Origin: Dermacentor variabilis
Lineage: Eukaryota > Arthropoda > Arachnida > Ixodida > Ixodidae
Assembly: GCF_050947875.1 (NCBI RefSeq)
Contig: NC_134571.1
Span: 223,210,024 to 223,274,023 of the forward strand
Direction of reading: 5' to 3'
DNA: 64,000 nt
The notes beneath the pieces are model-generated. The model did no database searches and was not told where the DNA came from. It worked only from the letters and a program-made list of their open reading frames with translations. Shown here one piece after another: positions 1 through 11,064 of the stretch (the first letter of the stretch is position 1; each line of letters begins with the position of its first letter). The position numbers and the translations under genes are program-made.

Positions 1-217
1 GCGTTTTGAACGCTGACTGGCACGCGCTACGCCGGCTGCGCTACTCGGCGCTTGTTTTCATCTGCTGCTCATTCGCACGCGGTCTTAGTGCGGAATCGTT
101 TATTTAATTAAAATTATTGCGAACGATCTTTACAAGTCTCCATCGAATCTGCGTCACGTGCTATTTCATAAAGTAGACGCAAAACGCCTTGTAAATCAGG
201 AAGTGTTTATTTCGCTC

Positions 218-226
218 TATATAAAT
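218..226 (+). promoter_or_regulatory. TATA box, copy A
   Basis: The sequence TATATAAAT lies 55 bases upstream of a GT splice donor. The same box at the same distance from its donor occurs in the paralogous copy (18047-18055). Conservation of box and spacing between otherwise diverged copies supports a real RNA polymerase II core promoter. A TATA box normally sets initiation about 30 bases downstream, here near 249. Confidence 0.5.
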
Positions 227-248
227 GCTCGTTCCGGGCTTTTTGTGC

Positions 249-272
249 GTTCATCCAACGTTGTGGCACCAG
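249..272 (+). other. Putative noncoding first exon with splice donor, copy A
   Basis: Downstream of the TATA box a short leader ends in CACCAG followed by GTAAAC, a good splice donor. The leader has no ATG, so it would be 5' untranslated. The paralogous leader at 18078-18101 is nearly the same, with donor GTAAGC. The downstream exon and the gene product are not identifiable in this window. Confidence 0.4.
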
Positions 273-1022
273 GTAAACAGCAGTAGTTCCCGTACAAACC
301 TCCGCCGGACGATCAGCTGAAGAAAGTAAATTACAGGCATGTGTCATTTTGGTATTTAGCCCTCATGGGAATACTGCGTGTAGAGGGGAAGCGTGCCGGA
401 GTGACGCATGGTCGTGACGGTGCCTCGGCAGTTGTAAGCAAAGTACTGCGGTAGCTTGGCAGAACATAGCGGTCTAGTACATTTCTTGTGCAAGTTCTTT
501 AAAAGAGCCTTTTAGTAGTTCGAAAAGATGGCGCCTATCATCCGTGGCCACTGAGTTGTATAGCGTCGGGTGCAAACGTATCAAAACAGCACCACAGAAG
601 AACACGTTTTGTCTACGGTAACTCAAATGGTTGGCCAAGAACACCTACGCCTAACGCTTAATAAGCTCAGCCATGCCTGCAGCACACACACTCAATTTAG
701 CTGCTTCATCAAAGCATAACATGATAGTTGAGTGTACTCAGGCCAGAGATACGCTGTAGTTGTGTTTGCCTTTTGCCTTACTGAGAGTGGCAGTTCGCCA
801 GCACAGTCACACCGGCGACTTCTTTCACGCTGTGAACGTGCCCGGCAGCGCAGAGCTTTTCCCCTTTACGACGAATGGCAGGGCGTATCCGACCGTCTAA
901 ATTTTATATTGGTCTGAAACCGCACAGCAAAACTTGCGCCATTCCTTCGTTTCAAAACAAGCATGAACATGCGATCACGTTGGCAGATCCGCGTGGGCAG
1001 CGTGAGTAGCGTCGTAGAGAAC
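273..1022. other. No gene recognised
   Basis: The first part, to about 440, still matches copy B. The rest, up to the target-site duplication of the next LINE, has no recognisable reading frame, RNA gene or repeat. Confidence 0.5.
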
Positions 1023-1388
1023 GGAACGAACACACAGAGAGAGAATGAAACCTTTATTTGAAGTAGTGACTTGTCAGTCGAAGTGGGAGGGTTCCTTATT
1101 CCAGGAACCCTCTTGCTTGGATCGCCCTCCTGGCCCGGGCGACGAGTTCGCGATGGTCGACCAGGTCCGGCTTGGAGATCGCAGCCTCCCACGTTCCAGC
1201 GAGGAGGTTTGGGTCTGCGTCTGCTGCTATTAGTTGTGTCGCTGTGCTTGCTTGGGTGCTCTTGCATTGCAGGAGGAGGTGCGCCGGGTGTCTGGCACGT
1301 TCCAGTGTGGACAGGTGTAGTTGTATAGCGTCGGGTGGAAATGATGCAGTAAGCTTCCGTGCGTAAAGGTATTGCTCTGGAGTCGCCT

Positions 1389-1988
1389 CTAGTCGGTGCC
1401 TTCGTTTCTTGTTAGTTTGGGATGTGGTGGAGGGTATACCCTGCGTCCAAGCCGATAGTGTTGTAGTAGGGCTTGGTAAGGTAACGGTATTGTTTCCGTT
1501 TTCTCCGCTGATTTATGTGAGCGGGACCTGTCTAGAATGTCGTGCGGGGAAGCCCGGTTGATGCTTGCCCGGGCCGCGGTGTGTGCCGCTTCATTCCCTT
1601 CGAGTCCCTCGTGTCCCGGAACCCACATGATGCAGGTGTAGGGGGGAGGAGTATCGCCACGTTTCAGTAAGTTGATCGCTTTGATGGAGATCCTGCCCTT
1701 CATGTAGTTGCGTGCCGCTGTTTGAGAGTCGGCGAAGACCACTATGGCATCCTCGCTTGTATGGGTGGCGAGTGCTATAGCGGCCTCCTCAGCTGTGTCC
1801 GCGCGTTTGGCGAGAATTGTCGCCAACGCCAGTGTCGTCCCACTGTAGTCTGTGACGCTGATGGCGAAGGCGTTTCGGCCCGGATACTTGGCTACGTCCA
1901 CGTAGCGCGCCGTCGGGTCGTTGCGGTGCTTGTGTCTGATGGCGTTTACCCTGGCGAGCCGTCTGCCTCCATGGTGTTCTGGATGCAT
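1389..1988 (-). pseudogene. LINE RNase H domain (fragment)
   Basis: This 199-residue open stretch carries an RNase H fold. The acidic residues appear in order in YVDVAKYPGR, AEEAAIALA and VFADSQTAARNY, followed by WVPGHEGLEGNEAAH, which holds the C-terminal His/Asp region. In LINEs this domain degrades the RNA strand during target-primed reverse transcription. It is followed by YPPPHPKLTRNEG, the start of the usual tail region, and then stops; the CCHC knuckle expected further on is not seen intact. It is separated from the reverse transcriptase portion by stop codons around 2020-2130. Confidence 0.8.
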
Positions 1989-2129
1989 GTTCCGAGGGAT
2001 CTGAAGAACTTGTAGACATTCTCGCAGCTTCGATGTGATCTTTTCCTTACCTTCACCATTGTGTTCTAGGTTGGTTACGTATCATGTGCGTCGGAGGACT
2101 GCTCGGCCTGTGGTTGTGAGCTTGAGTCT

Positions 2130-2570
2130 CTAGGTCTGGTTGATGAGGTGCGCTTCCGCGAATTCTTCCCAGGAGTTGTGAACTCCCATGCGATGCAATG
2201 GGTCAGTGGAGGCGGTCGTCGGTAGTGCTAGGGCGAGCTTCGTGTCCTTTCGTATTAGAAGGTTTAGCTTTTGTTTCTCGGCTATCTTCAGGTTGAGGTA
2301 AGGAGTTCCGTATGTAATGCGGCTGTAAAGGAGGGCTTGTACCATTCTCGAAGTGTCGTGCTCTTTGAGGCCATTGCGGCGATTGGCCACCCGTCGTATC
2401 AGATGAGTAAGCTGTGCCACGGTGTTGTGTAGCCTGGGGAGTGTGGCGGAGTCGGACCCGTCCTTGTGTATATGGACTCCGAGGACTCGAAGTGAGTCGA
2501 CCTTCGATATCGGGACTCCCTGAAGGACTTGTGGGTCCGGTGCGTCATGGCTTGGGGGCCGGCCCCGGGT
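2130..2570 (-). pseudogene. LINE reverse transcriptase C-terminal (thumb) fragment
   Basis: The minus strand encodes the part of reverse transcriptase after the catalytic palm, with VDSLRVLGVHIHKDGS (the RT motif after YxDD), RRVANRRNGLKEHD, YSRITYGTPYLNL and LHRMGVHNSWEEF, ending LINQT before a stop. The catalytic YADD is absent because the insertion was truncated at 2570. The same order of motifs occurs intact in the larger LINE at 7786-13339 and at 48619-50089, which supports the assignment. The open frame extends a little beyond 2570, but that part is flanking DNA. Confidence 0.75.
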
Positions 2571-2582
2571 GGAACGAACACA

Positions 2583-4264
2583 ACCGAAAAAAAATTCATT
2601 TATTCTGTCAAAAATTGGTGCTAATGTATTCGCACTCTCCGAATCGGAGGGGATGGGGCGACAACAAACCCACCCCGGGTGCATTTACGGATGGTTCAAC
2701 TGCTGACCGGCTCACGCCTGACCGGAGGTTCTCGCCTGATCGACCGTGGACCACAGGCATGAGACGGGAGGCGACGTAAAAACACACGCTCAATTTAATT
2801 TAAGATCAGGCCAGAGACATGATAAAAAAATACGCAAACTCAAAGCAGATGTTGCAAAGCCTCGCGGAAAGTGTGTGGGTCACACGCAACACCAACTCTG
2901 ACGCGACGCGCGACACAAAGCCCGCCACTTGTGAATTCCTAACACTCGCGAAATACTCAAAAGAGTACGCGACGCAAATGAAAAATACACGCGACAATAA
3001 ACGCGGTAAACACTACACTAAGAGAACATACAAAAATGAACCCGCGATGAATACGTAAATGAAAGATGAAACGCGATTAAAAAAAAGAGACCGGCGGAAA
3101 GTTCTGAGAGCAGGTTGGAACACGAAGCTTATCTGTGACGTGCTCGCCGAGATCCCGATCTGAAGAAGCGTCGGGCTGCTGGTACCTCGCTGCCAAACAT
3201 CTTGATGGACTTGCACCGTCTGTCAATCCGCCGGCGAAGACTCCGGCCTGTGGGTTTCAGCCTGCAGACCGCATCTTCAGCTGTGTTTCGATGCGCGACC
3301 ACGCTTCCAAACCACTGTGCCCGCTCGCCGTGGCTAGCCCGTCTCTCGTCGCGCTCCAGCGACCCACGTGACGAACCGGTCTGGCGAGGTAAGGAAGAAT
3401 GGGGAGCTTTCCTCCCTAGCTTTCCTCCCTTTCCCCCCGTGTAAGCGGCGCTGCGGCGGCAATGTCGCCCATCTCGATATAGGCGCCGGCACGCATTTTG
3501 TGACACATCCCCTTTCTCGAAAAAGAAAGAAAACGGGCTAACGCAGCAATAAGACTTCGCATAGACACGCCGCACAACGGTTATAGATCAATAAACGTTG
3601 ATGCCGCACGCTTGGACCATGCGCTATATAGAACAAAGATACCTGTAATCTAGCACCTACCACTGCTTAGGACGCTCGCGCAATTCGTAAACGGTCGCTT
3701 TGCTGGACAAGTGTAGTTCACACTGTAAGGTATGCTGTTATTACTAACCAAAGCCATTTTATTCATAGGTGGGAACCTCATCCACCGAACCAAGTAATCA
3801 CTCAGTGTAATCTGCAGCTAACAGTTTTAACGCTTGTCGAAGTATAACAGCACAGCTCCTATCGTAGCAGTACGGTACCCACGCTGTTACGATCGTCGCG
3901 TATGTTTCATTGCTCCTAAACCGCGGCTTAGCACTAGAGGATACCACTGCAATACGGTCACATTAGTGAATGGAACATTCAGAAGTACACAATTGATCTC
4001 CAAAGCTGATTCTAGGCTCAAATATTGGCGCGCACATCGCGCTGCGTGTTCCGTCCGCCTCAGCGCCAGCAGAAAGTCCGGCCATGCCGACTTGCACCAC
4101 TTCAGTAGGTCTCACAAAACGGTTTACCACCTGGAAGACGCCTGTTATATTAAATAGACCGCACGAGCGCGAAAACAAACGCCAGAAACTACTGCCGAGC
4201 GTATACCTGCCATGCAAGAGTGAGCGCTCGCCCAAACTAGCATCCCGACTGCCCATAGATGGCT
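2583..4264. other. No gene recognised; possible polypurine tract/LTR edge near 3507
   Basis: No supported gene. On the minus strand a purine run ending GAGAAAGGGGATG (about 3509-3521) is followed directly by TGTCACAAAATG, and a TATA-like CTATAT follows about 40 bases on. That is how a polypurine tract meets the 5' end of an LTR, but I could not find the other LTR end or any linked gag/pol. The remaining sequence is unassigned. Confidence 0.3.
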
Positions 4265-4887
4265 CCACTGCGTAGTAATATGGTGGCGCCCATGAAAAAA
4301 CGGTCTGTATACACAGAGAGGTTGCCACAACATAGGCTCTCAGGCAGACCATACCAGACACTCGCAGAATGTCTTCTACTCGCACTCAAGAGAACTTCGT
4401 GGGTGCAAAGCCTGTTTTCAGTCGTTCAGAAGACAGAATTTTCGAGTTCTTGGTTTTTGAGCTCCTCGGCATTATGTTTTGCGCGTTCTGCCAGCGCAAG
4501 CAACACACTCCAGTGTTATCTCTCGTGGCAATCGCTCGTCGTGTCTTCGACAAGCGCGAGTACCGAAAGAAGGCATATGTTGCGGGGCCATAGAAAGCGT
4601 CACAAACTTGTCTCACTAAGGATTCAGTACAAGCCAAACTGACTGTCACCAAGAGTGGCTTGTTCTTTTGCTAACTGCTTCACAACCTTTTCAGGCGTGG
4701 CGAGAATGCCTCAAAACTCAAAGAGTTACGAAATTAATTACAATAATTTTGAAGGTCAGAGAATGCGTCACGAACTTGCCCCAGTTAAATTCAGCACACG
4801 TGACACTAACTGCATGCGGCACACAGCCGAGCTGCTTTTCGCTAACTGCGTCACAACGCCGGGCGCCGCCACTGTGCTTGAAAAGTA

Positions 4888-5083
4888 ATCATAGTACCTT
4901 GCTGGTGAAGCAGCGCACAAACACGGACACAGTGGAGACAAGCAGGAATAGACGACACTCGCTGCTACCTTGCTGGTGAAGCAGCGCACAAACACGGACA
5001 CAGTGGAGACAAGCAGGAATAGACGACACTCGCTATGATCACTATGATCACTCACCAACTAGCCCAACTTTCCACGTTACTGA
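4888..5083. mobile_element. 196-bp insertion flanked by a 12-bp direct repeat
   Basis: The 12-mer GCTTGAAAAGTA occurs at 4876-4887 and again at 5084-5095, bracketing 196 bases. In the paralogous block the same place (about 18991-19002) has one copy of the 12-mer and no insert, so it serves as a natural empty site. The insert has no coding capacity and consists mostly of two 71-base units plus a unique end. Mechanism and family are unknown; a short non-autonomous retroelement is the simplest reading. Confidence 0.75.
4895..5034 (+). repeat. Two-copy 71-bp tandem repeat
   Basis: A unit beginning TACCTTGCTGGTGAAGCAGC runs 4895-4965 and repeats at 4966-5034 with no difference I could see over the shared length. 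It lies inside the 196-bp insert. Confidence 0.9.
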
Positions 5084-5865
5084 GCTTGAAAAGTACCCCA
5101 AAAAGTAGCGAAATTAGTTACAATAATGTTCGACCGCCAAAACTTGTCCCCGTAGGTTTCAGTACACGCGAATCTGCGTCACACGGCCGAGCTGCTTTTC
5201 CATAACTGCGTCACAAAGCCAGGTGCGGCGAGCGTGCCCAAAAACTAGCGAAATAGGTTATAAGAATGTTGGCGCTCATACAAAGCGTCGCAGACATCTC
5301 CCAGTACGAGTCATTAAGTCAAACTAACTACGCCAGGACGGCCCAGCCGTTTTTTGCGAACTGCATCACAAGTCTCGCTTCCGTGCCGCAAACGCCAAAA
5401 TTACTTGAAATGCGTCGCTGACCGTCAAACAAAATTTCGCACCCTGCCGCAGTCCAATAGCGCAGTGCTGCCGTGTCGAAGTGCAGAAAGAACGCAATAT
5501 GCCAGGAGCCCAACAAATACGCTATACATCCAAGAGAGACGGGTCGCCGAACAGGTGAACTTCACCGGCCACGCTGGTTGCGGTGGCCTGTCTGGCGCAT
5601 GACGCATGCATCTGTCGCCTCTGTCGCGTCTGGCGTGCCGTTAGCCTGTTGCTATAGATACGCAAGAAAAATAAGTCGCAAACTAGAAGTTCATTTATAC
5701 GCAACACCTTTTAGTATTAGCAGGAATCAAAGAAGTAAAACGTTGTCTGTAAGGTCACTTCACATTCTGTTTTTCCGATGCTCGCGTCAACTAACGTATG
5801 GCATTAACATACGCGTGGCGTGTTTCCGGTTGCCAGTTTTCGCCGAGTGCCCCCTCTTGACGCCA

Positions 5866-7785
5866 GCATGAAGCGAACGCGTTCGCGGCTGCGAGCTCTT
5901 CCACTCGCAATCCTGAAGTTGAGCGCGTCGCAGCTCAGCAGGACATGCGGACCACAATGCTTCGCCGAAGCGACTCGGCAGCAGGACGCCACGCGCCAGA
6001 CAAACACGGTCGCCGACACGCAAATTGTGCGCCTTTCGCTGCAGCAGGCCGCGAGTGCGCGATTGAACAGCTTCTGTGAGGACACGTTTCACTTTCGTGT
6101 TCGACCGATTCCGATGAAAGAGGGATCAACCACATCGGCCGTCTTTTCCGCCGTATACCCCTCAGTTTATAGTCGGCACTTGTGTGGACGCTTTCATAGC
6201 TTTTGTGTCCTTGTTTTCTACGCCTGTGTCTTCAAAACTATATGAACCATTTGGTTTTCGTAGCACGAAGTAATGCACGCTGGACTCGATGACTTCTATC
6301 GCGCTATATAGTCATGTGGCACTTAAGGGCAGACTCACGTGTTCACTTTGGTGGCCGTTAGACGGCGTTTCGGAACATGAGATTTTTTAAGAGGTTATCT
6401 CGTCGGAAACGAGTGGTCTACGGCGACCCAAGTTCCCAAAGCTATGAAACCTCGCTATGGCTGATACGCTTTATTACAAAAAAAAGAAAAAAAAGTGAGA
6501 ACGATTTTTGTTCCATCGACTCAGGCCGAACCGTTGAAGCCAGTTCCTATTTGCCGTTGTGCCTTCCGTGCTGAATGGTGTATTTCTCGAGAGGTTTCCG
6601 GCTATCAGCCCTTACCCGGGCTACATCATTTTTCTCCCCTACTTCGCCGAGCTGACATATCGGGGCAACATCTTTATTTCTCTTCGGGTTCGGCGTCTGG
6701 GTCGAAGCAGTTTTTTTCGAGCAAGACGAAATAAGAAGAGAATACCTTATCATCGTCTTGGGAACTGTGAAAAAGTGCGCATATATTTTTCTTTCCTGTG
6801 TTCTTCACGCTGAAGCTGACGTTTCATCAGTGCCTATATACGATCTTGGAAAGGCTGTGTGTGGCTCTCCGCTGCAGCGTTTCGAATCTTGTCGGAGTGT
6901 GTCCTCCACATTCCTCAAGGCTGATCGACCTGCAATCAAGACGTTTGACCCAAGTAGGGATCTCATAGCCTACTAGGCCATCATGATACGTCTTCCATGT
7001 CCAGTGAAAACGTGTACACACCGTTCCATGTCCCTTCTTCTAAATTCTGCACAACTTCACTTGAGCTGCGCACGAGGAAAAGGTAATCTAGGGGCGGTTG
7101 GCATAAATGGCGCTTATAGTGCCTTATACTTTCATCTGCCAAGCCTTCTTCTCAGAGACAACAGCCCTAAAGGGGCATTCAATCTTGTGAGTTTTTCCGG
7201 AGAAAAATATTTCCAAGACACCTACATAACGCCTAGATGGCATGCCAGCGACTGCAAGTGCCTAGAAAAAGATTAGGTGGTTACGCGAAATTGACATCAA
7301 TGTGCATTTGTTTAGGTTTAGAACCAACAAGCAACCGCTTTAAATGCTCTTTAGATCATGCTATCATGAGATCTTGGCATTAGCTTCTCTAACTGCAAAG
7401 TCAGTAAACAACACAAGCGACGATAAACATATGACTTTTACTGATGATATCTAGAACTCCTTAAGGCACATTAAGAAAAGAGCATGGCCTAGTACGGAAC
7501 CTTGAGGGTCACCTGAGTTTACAGGAAGTTGATTGGAAGTCATGTTAATTAACATGCACATGCCGTGAGTGATTGACGTCAGGGTTCACTCGGGATATAT
7601 TTAAACATGTAATAATAATATAAGTCACGCTGAGTTCGATGCCTTGAAATGCTCTTTGAAGCGCGGGGACCTTCATGCAAAGCACATAGCTGTGTTATTG
7701 ATTTGCTGAAGTAAGGTTTCAACTGTGGACGGTTTAACAGACCGATTTAATAATTAATTAGTTATTACATCAGTTAGGCTATTAG
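5866..7785. other. No gene recognised
   Basis: AT-rich sequence with only short frames of unrelated content. I see no splice-linked exons, RNA genes or transposon motifs. Homology to the second block copy ends at its left edge. Confidence 0.5.
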
Positions 7786-7855
7786 TGAGTGAGTGAGTGA
7801 GCGAAACAACTTTATTTGGTCCACTATATACGTAAGCGAACTCCACGTCACCTGG

Positions 7856-10800
7856 CTAGGCCCACTCGGGGACCATGAGGTGAAACCTGACGGCCCTCTC
7901 GCGAGCCCTCTGGACTGCCAGGATTTGAGAGGTGTGATCCTGGGCCCTAATTAGCTTCATCATTTCCTCTTGAGTGAAAGCGGGACCGGCAGAGGCGCAG
8001 CCCCACAGGACATGTTCGAAGTCCGCATAATCACCACACAGAGCGCAGTCCGGGCTTGGGAACCGTTCGGGGTACATTGTGTGCAGCGCCGCGGGGCTCG
8101 GGTAAGTGCTTGTTTGCAGAAGTCTGAGAGTGACTGCCTGGGCCCTGCACAGCGAGGAGTGCGGCGAAGGTATGAGTCTTCTTGACAGATAATTATATTT
8201 GCAGATTTCGTTGTACGAGCAGAGAGGCTCGGGTCGCCCAGGAGAGGACGCGTTACCCAGCGCACGGTCAGTCAAACCTCGTGCAGCCGAGTGCGCCTCC
8301 TCGTTGGGGTTGATCGAGGCACTTTCAGTGGTTCCAAGGTGCGCAGGGAACCACGCCAAAGAGTGATGTTTCATGTCTTTGGCACTTTGGATGATACGCA
8401 GGGCCTGGGGAGCCACCATTCCCATCTGAAAGGCCCTGACAGCGGCCTTGGAATCCGAATAAATCGTGTCATGTACACTGTCCGTCAATGCAAGAGCAAT
8501 AGCAACCTGCTCTGCAACGCTGGAATTAGAAGTGCGGACGGTAGCGCAGCTAAGGATTTTAGAATCACAATCGATGACCACTGAGGAGAAGGCCTCTTCT
8601 TGAACGTACAAAGCAGCATCTACGAAGCATGTTCGTTCCTTGTTCAAGCGGGCACTGGCGAGCCGAGCTTTACCCCTGGATCGTCTTCGCCCTTCGTTGT
8701 AGGTGGGATGCATATTTCGTGGCATCCGGTGTATGTAAATCTTGGACCTTACGTCGCTGGGCAGCTTCACAGCGTCGAGACTGACGACCGTGGGGTTACG
8801 TCCCAGCTTGCCAAGTATGGCTCGGCCCGCTGGGGTACCAGAGAGTCTGACAAACTGGGAAAATTCTTGGGCTTCAACGATTTCTTCGAACGTGTTGTGA
8901 ATTCCCAAATTGAGGAGGTCTTTTGTGTGCGTTCGGATGGGAAGGCCGACGGCAAGCTTGAAGACTCTTCTGATTAGGGCATTGATCTTGTTGTGCTCCG
9001 ATACGAGCCAGTTGTGCATAGCCCCTGAATAAGCGAGGTGGCATAGCACGAAGGCGTGGATAATCCGGATCAGATTGTCTTTCTTGATTCCGCGGTACCT
9101 GTTGGCGATTCTTCGGCTGAGGCCGAGGGCGCTTTCGGTCTTGGAAAAAATGCGTTTGAAGGCGGCTCCATTGGCCCCGTTCGACTCGATAAACATTCCC
9201 AGGACCCTGATAGTGTCTACCCGCGGTACTGGGGAGCCCTTACCGGTGAATAATGTAATGTAGCTCTCTGTTGCTGGCTTCCAGGACCGGTGTGAACCGC
9301 CTCTGGGCCTCTTCTTGTAAAGCAAGAGCTCGGATTTAGCGGGCGAGCACCTTAGGCTGGTGGGGATAAGATACCGCTCCGTCACATCGATGGCCTCTTG
9401 CAAAGCACCCTCGACCTGCCCTTCACATCCACTGGAGCACCAGATGGTGATGTCATCCGCGTAGATCGTGTGGTTAATGTTCGGGATTTTGTTCAAGGCT
9501 CTCGACAGGTTTATCAGGGAGATGTTGAACAGCGTCGGGGAGATCACCGCCCCCTGAGGTGTTCCCTTTGGCCCAAGCTGGATTTCGTGGGTCAAAAACT
9601 CGTCAATCTTGAGTCTAGTGGACCTTGAGGAAAGGAAGTAGCGCACGAAATTGTACGCCCGTTTGCCGTCGTTACACTCTGTCAGGCTCTTGAGAATAAA
9701 GGCGTGCGATATGTTGTCAAAAGCCTTTTCCAGATCCAAGCCGAGAATTGCATTAGTGTCGGCGGAGGTAGAGTCAATGATCTCGTGCTTGATCAGTCTC
9801 ATGGCGTCCTGAGTCGAAAGCCCCGACCGAAAGCCAATCATGTTGTGTGTATAGCATTCGTTAGACTCGAGATGGTCAGTGAGGCGGTTAAGCATGGCGT
9901 GCTCGGCCATCTTTCCAACACACGACGTCAGGGAGATGGGCCTTAGATTGTCGATGCTCGGCGCCTTACCTGGCTTCGGTATGAGTACTGTGTAGGCTGC
10001 TTTCCAGCTCTTGGGAATGAGGCCGCTGCACCAGATATCATTCATCTTGTGCGTAAGAAACTCGATTGAGGCGTCGTCGAGATGCTTGAGCATTTTGTTG
10101 GTGATCCCGTCGGGCCCAGGGGCAGATCTGCCGTTGAGGGATGCGAGAACTCGCTTGACCTCAGCCACGGTAAAATCCTCGTCCATAGATGGTACGTCAC
10201 GCCCTTCGTACTCGGGAAACTGAGGGGGCACCGGATCGTCCGTGGCCGCCAGGTACTTGTCGATGCTCGGCGCCTTACCTGGCTTCGGTATGAGTACTGT
10301 GTAGGCTGCTTTCCAGCTCTTGGGAATGAGGCCGCTGCACCAGATATCATTCATCTTGTGCGTAAGAAACTCGATTGAGGCGTCGTCGAGATGCTTGAGC
10401 ATTTTGTTGGTGATCCCGTCGGGCCCAGGGGCAGATCTGCCGTTGAGGGATGCGAGAACTCGCTTGACCTCAGCCACGGTAAAATCCTCGTCCATAGATG
10501 GTACGTCACGCCCTTCGTACTCGGGAAACTGAGGGGGCACCGGATCGTCCGTGGCCGCCAGGTACTTGTCTATGAGGTGCTCCGTGACTGCCTCATCTGG
10601 TGTCGAGTCGGTGGCCAAAGGGACAGCTTTCGCCAAAGCTCTCTTCTGGTTGGACTTGGTGTTGCCATCGTGCATTAGGTGCCTAAGGAGACCCCAGCTT
10701 TTACCGTTCTTGATTTGGCCCTCCACCGAGTCACACAGCTCGTCCCATTGCTGCTTGCATAGCACCTTGCAATGAGCCTCTATCATCTTGTTTATATCGG

Positions 10801-11064
10801 AAATTTTCTTGCGTAGTCTTCTGTTATGGCGCTGAGTCTTCCATCTCGCGAGCAGTGCCTGCTTGGCTTCCAATAGATGCGCCAGCCTACTGTCCATCCT
10901 GTCCACCTCCAGATCGGTTGTCACCTCCTTGGTGGCTCTAGCCGCATCCTTCTTTATCTCGTCGCACCGAGAGTCTAGGTCCATATCATCGTTAAGGACG
11001 CACTCGGAGCGGTTGGCTCGGAACAAGTCCCAGTCAGTGAACCTAAAGGTCCTCGTTTTGTTAC
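7856..11064 (-). pseudogene. LINE ORF2, reverse transcriptase and RNase H part
   Basis: This uninterrupted stretch encodes over 1,050 residues. It begins in the linker after the endonuclease, then carries reverse transcriptase with SAPGPDGITNKML, LIPKPGKAPS, GFRSGLSTQDA, LDLEKAFDNISH, GTPQGAVISPTLFN and the catalytic YADD (codons at 9452-9463). RNase H follows, with CFVDAALY, SVAEQVAIALAL, IYSDSKAAVRAF and a WFPAHLG motif. A knuckle of the form C-x2-C-x7-H-x4-C ends the protein. A duplicated segment of 103 residues before the RT fingers makes it longer than normal. Its own 5' part lies beyond the SINE at 11065-11306. The enzyme would copy LINE RNA at a nicked target, but the split ORF should be inactive. 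Confidence 0.9.
9951..10568 (-). repeat. Exact 309-bp in-frame tandem duplication inside ORF2
   Basis: Copy 1 is 9951-10259 and copy 2 is 10260-10568; I saw no difference between them. The pentamer TTGTC occurs at both edges, so the breakpoint shows 5-bp microhomology. At 309 bases it keeps the frame and repeats 103 residues, from about IDKYLAATDDP to KPGKAPS. Identity means a recent event, or an assembly artefact. Confidence 0.9.

Larger units (their letters stand above)
1..440 (+). repeat. Duplicated block, copy A, left arm
   Basis: This segment is collinear with 17808-18240 on the same strand, with many substitutions and small indels but long shared runs around the TATA box and splice donor. 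It begins at the window edge, so the true left end is outside. It contains a TATA-like box and a short leader with a splice donor (separate entries) but no reading frame I recognise. The relationship is an old direct duplication. Whether it is a host segmental duplication or two copies of a dispersed repeat cannot be decided here. Confidence 0.75.
1035..2570 (-). mobile_element. 5'-truncated I-group (RNase H-bearing) LINE with 12-bp target-site duplication
   Basis: The minus strand encodes the C-terminal part of a non-LTR retrotransposon: the end of reverse transcriptase followed by RNase H. An AATAAAG polyadenylation motif lies near the 3' end (complement of 1052-1058) and the tail is CT-rich. 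The 12-base direct repeat GGAACGAACACA occurs at 1023-1034 and 2571-2582, exactly flanking the fragment, which is the product expected of target-primed reverse transcription. Stops and a frameshift make it non-functional. Placement in the I group rests on the RNase H domain and sequence style. Confidence 0.85.
4265..5865 (+). repeat. Duplicated block, copy A, right arm, with degenerate ~165-bp repeats
   Basis: This arm is collinear with 18425-19775. Within it a degenerate unit recurs about every 160-170 bases, recognisable by GCGTCAC(A/G)AACTTG, a block like TTCAGTACACGC, and TTACAATAATTTT. Units begin near 4597, 4764, 5130 and 5285; the longer gap between the second and third holds the 196-bp insert at 4888-5083. 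Open frames crossing it are unlike any family I know and are not preserved between copies, so I do not call genes. Confidence 0.7.

Noticed and set aside
3129..3575. 148-codon minus-strand frame
   Set aside because: It overlaps a possible LTR edge and shows no domain; Arg-rich by composition.
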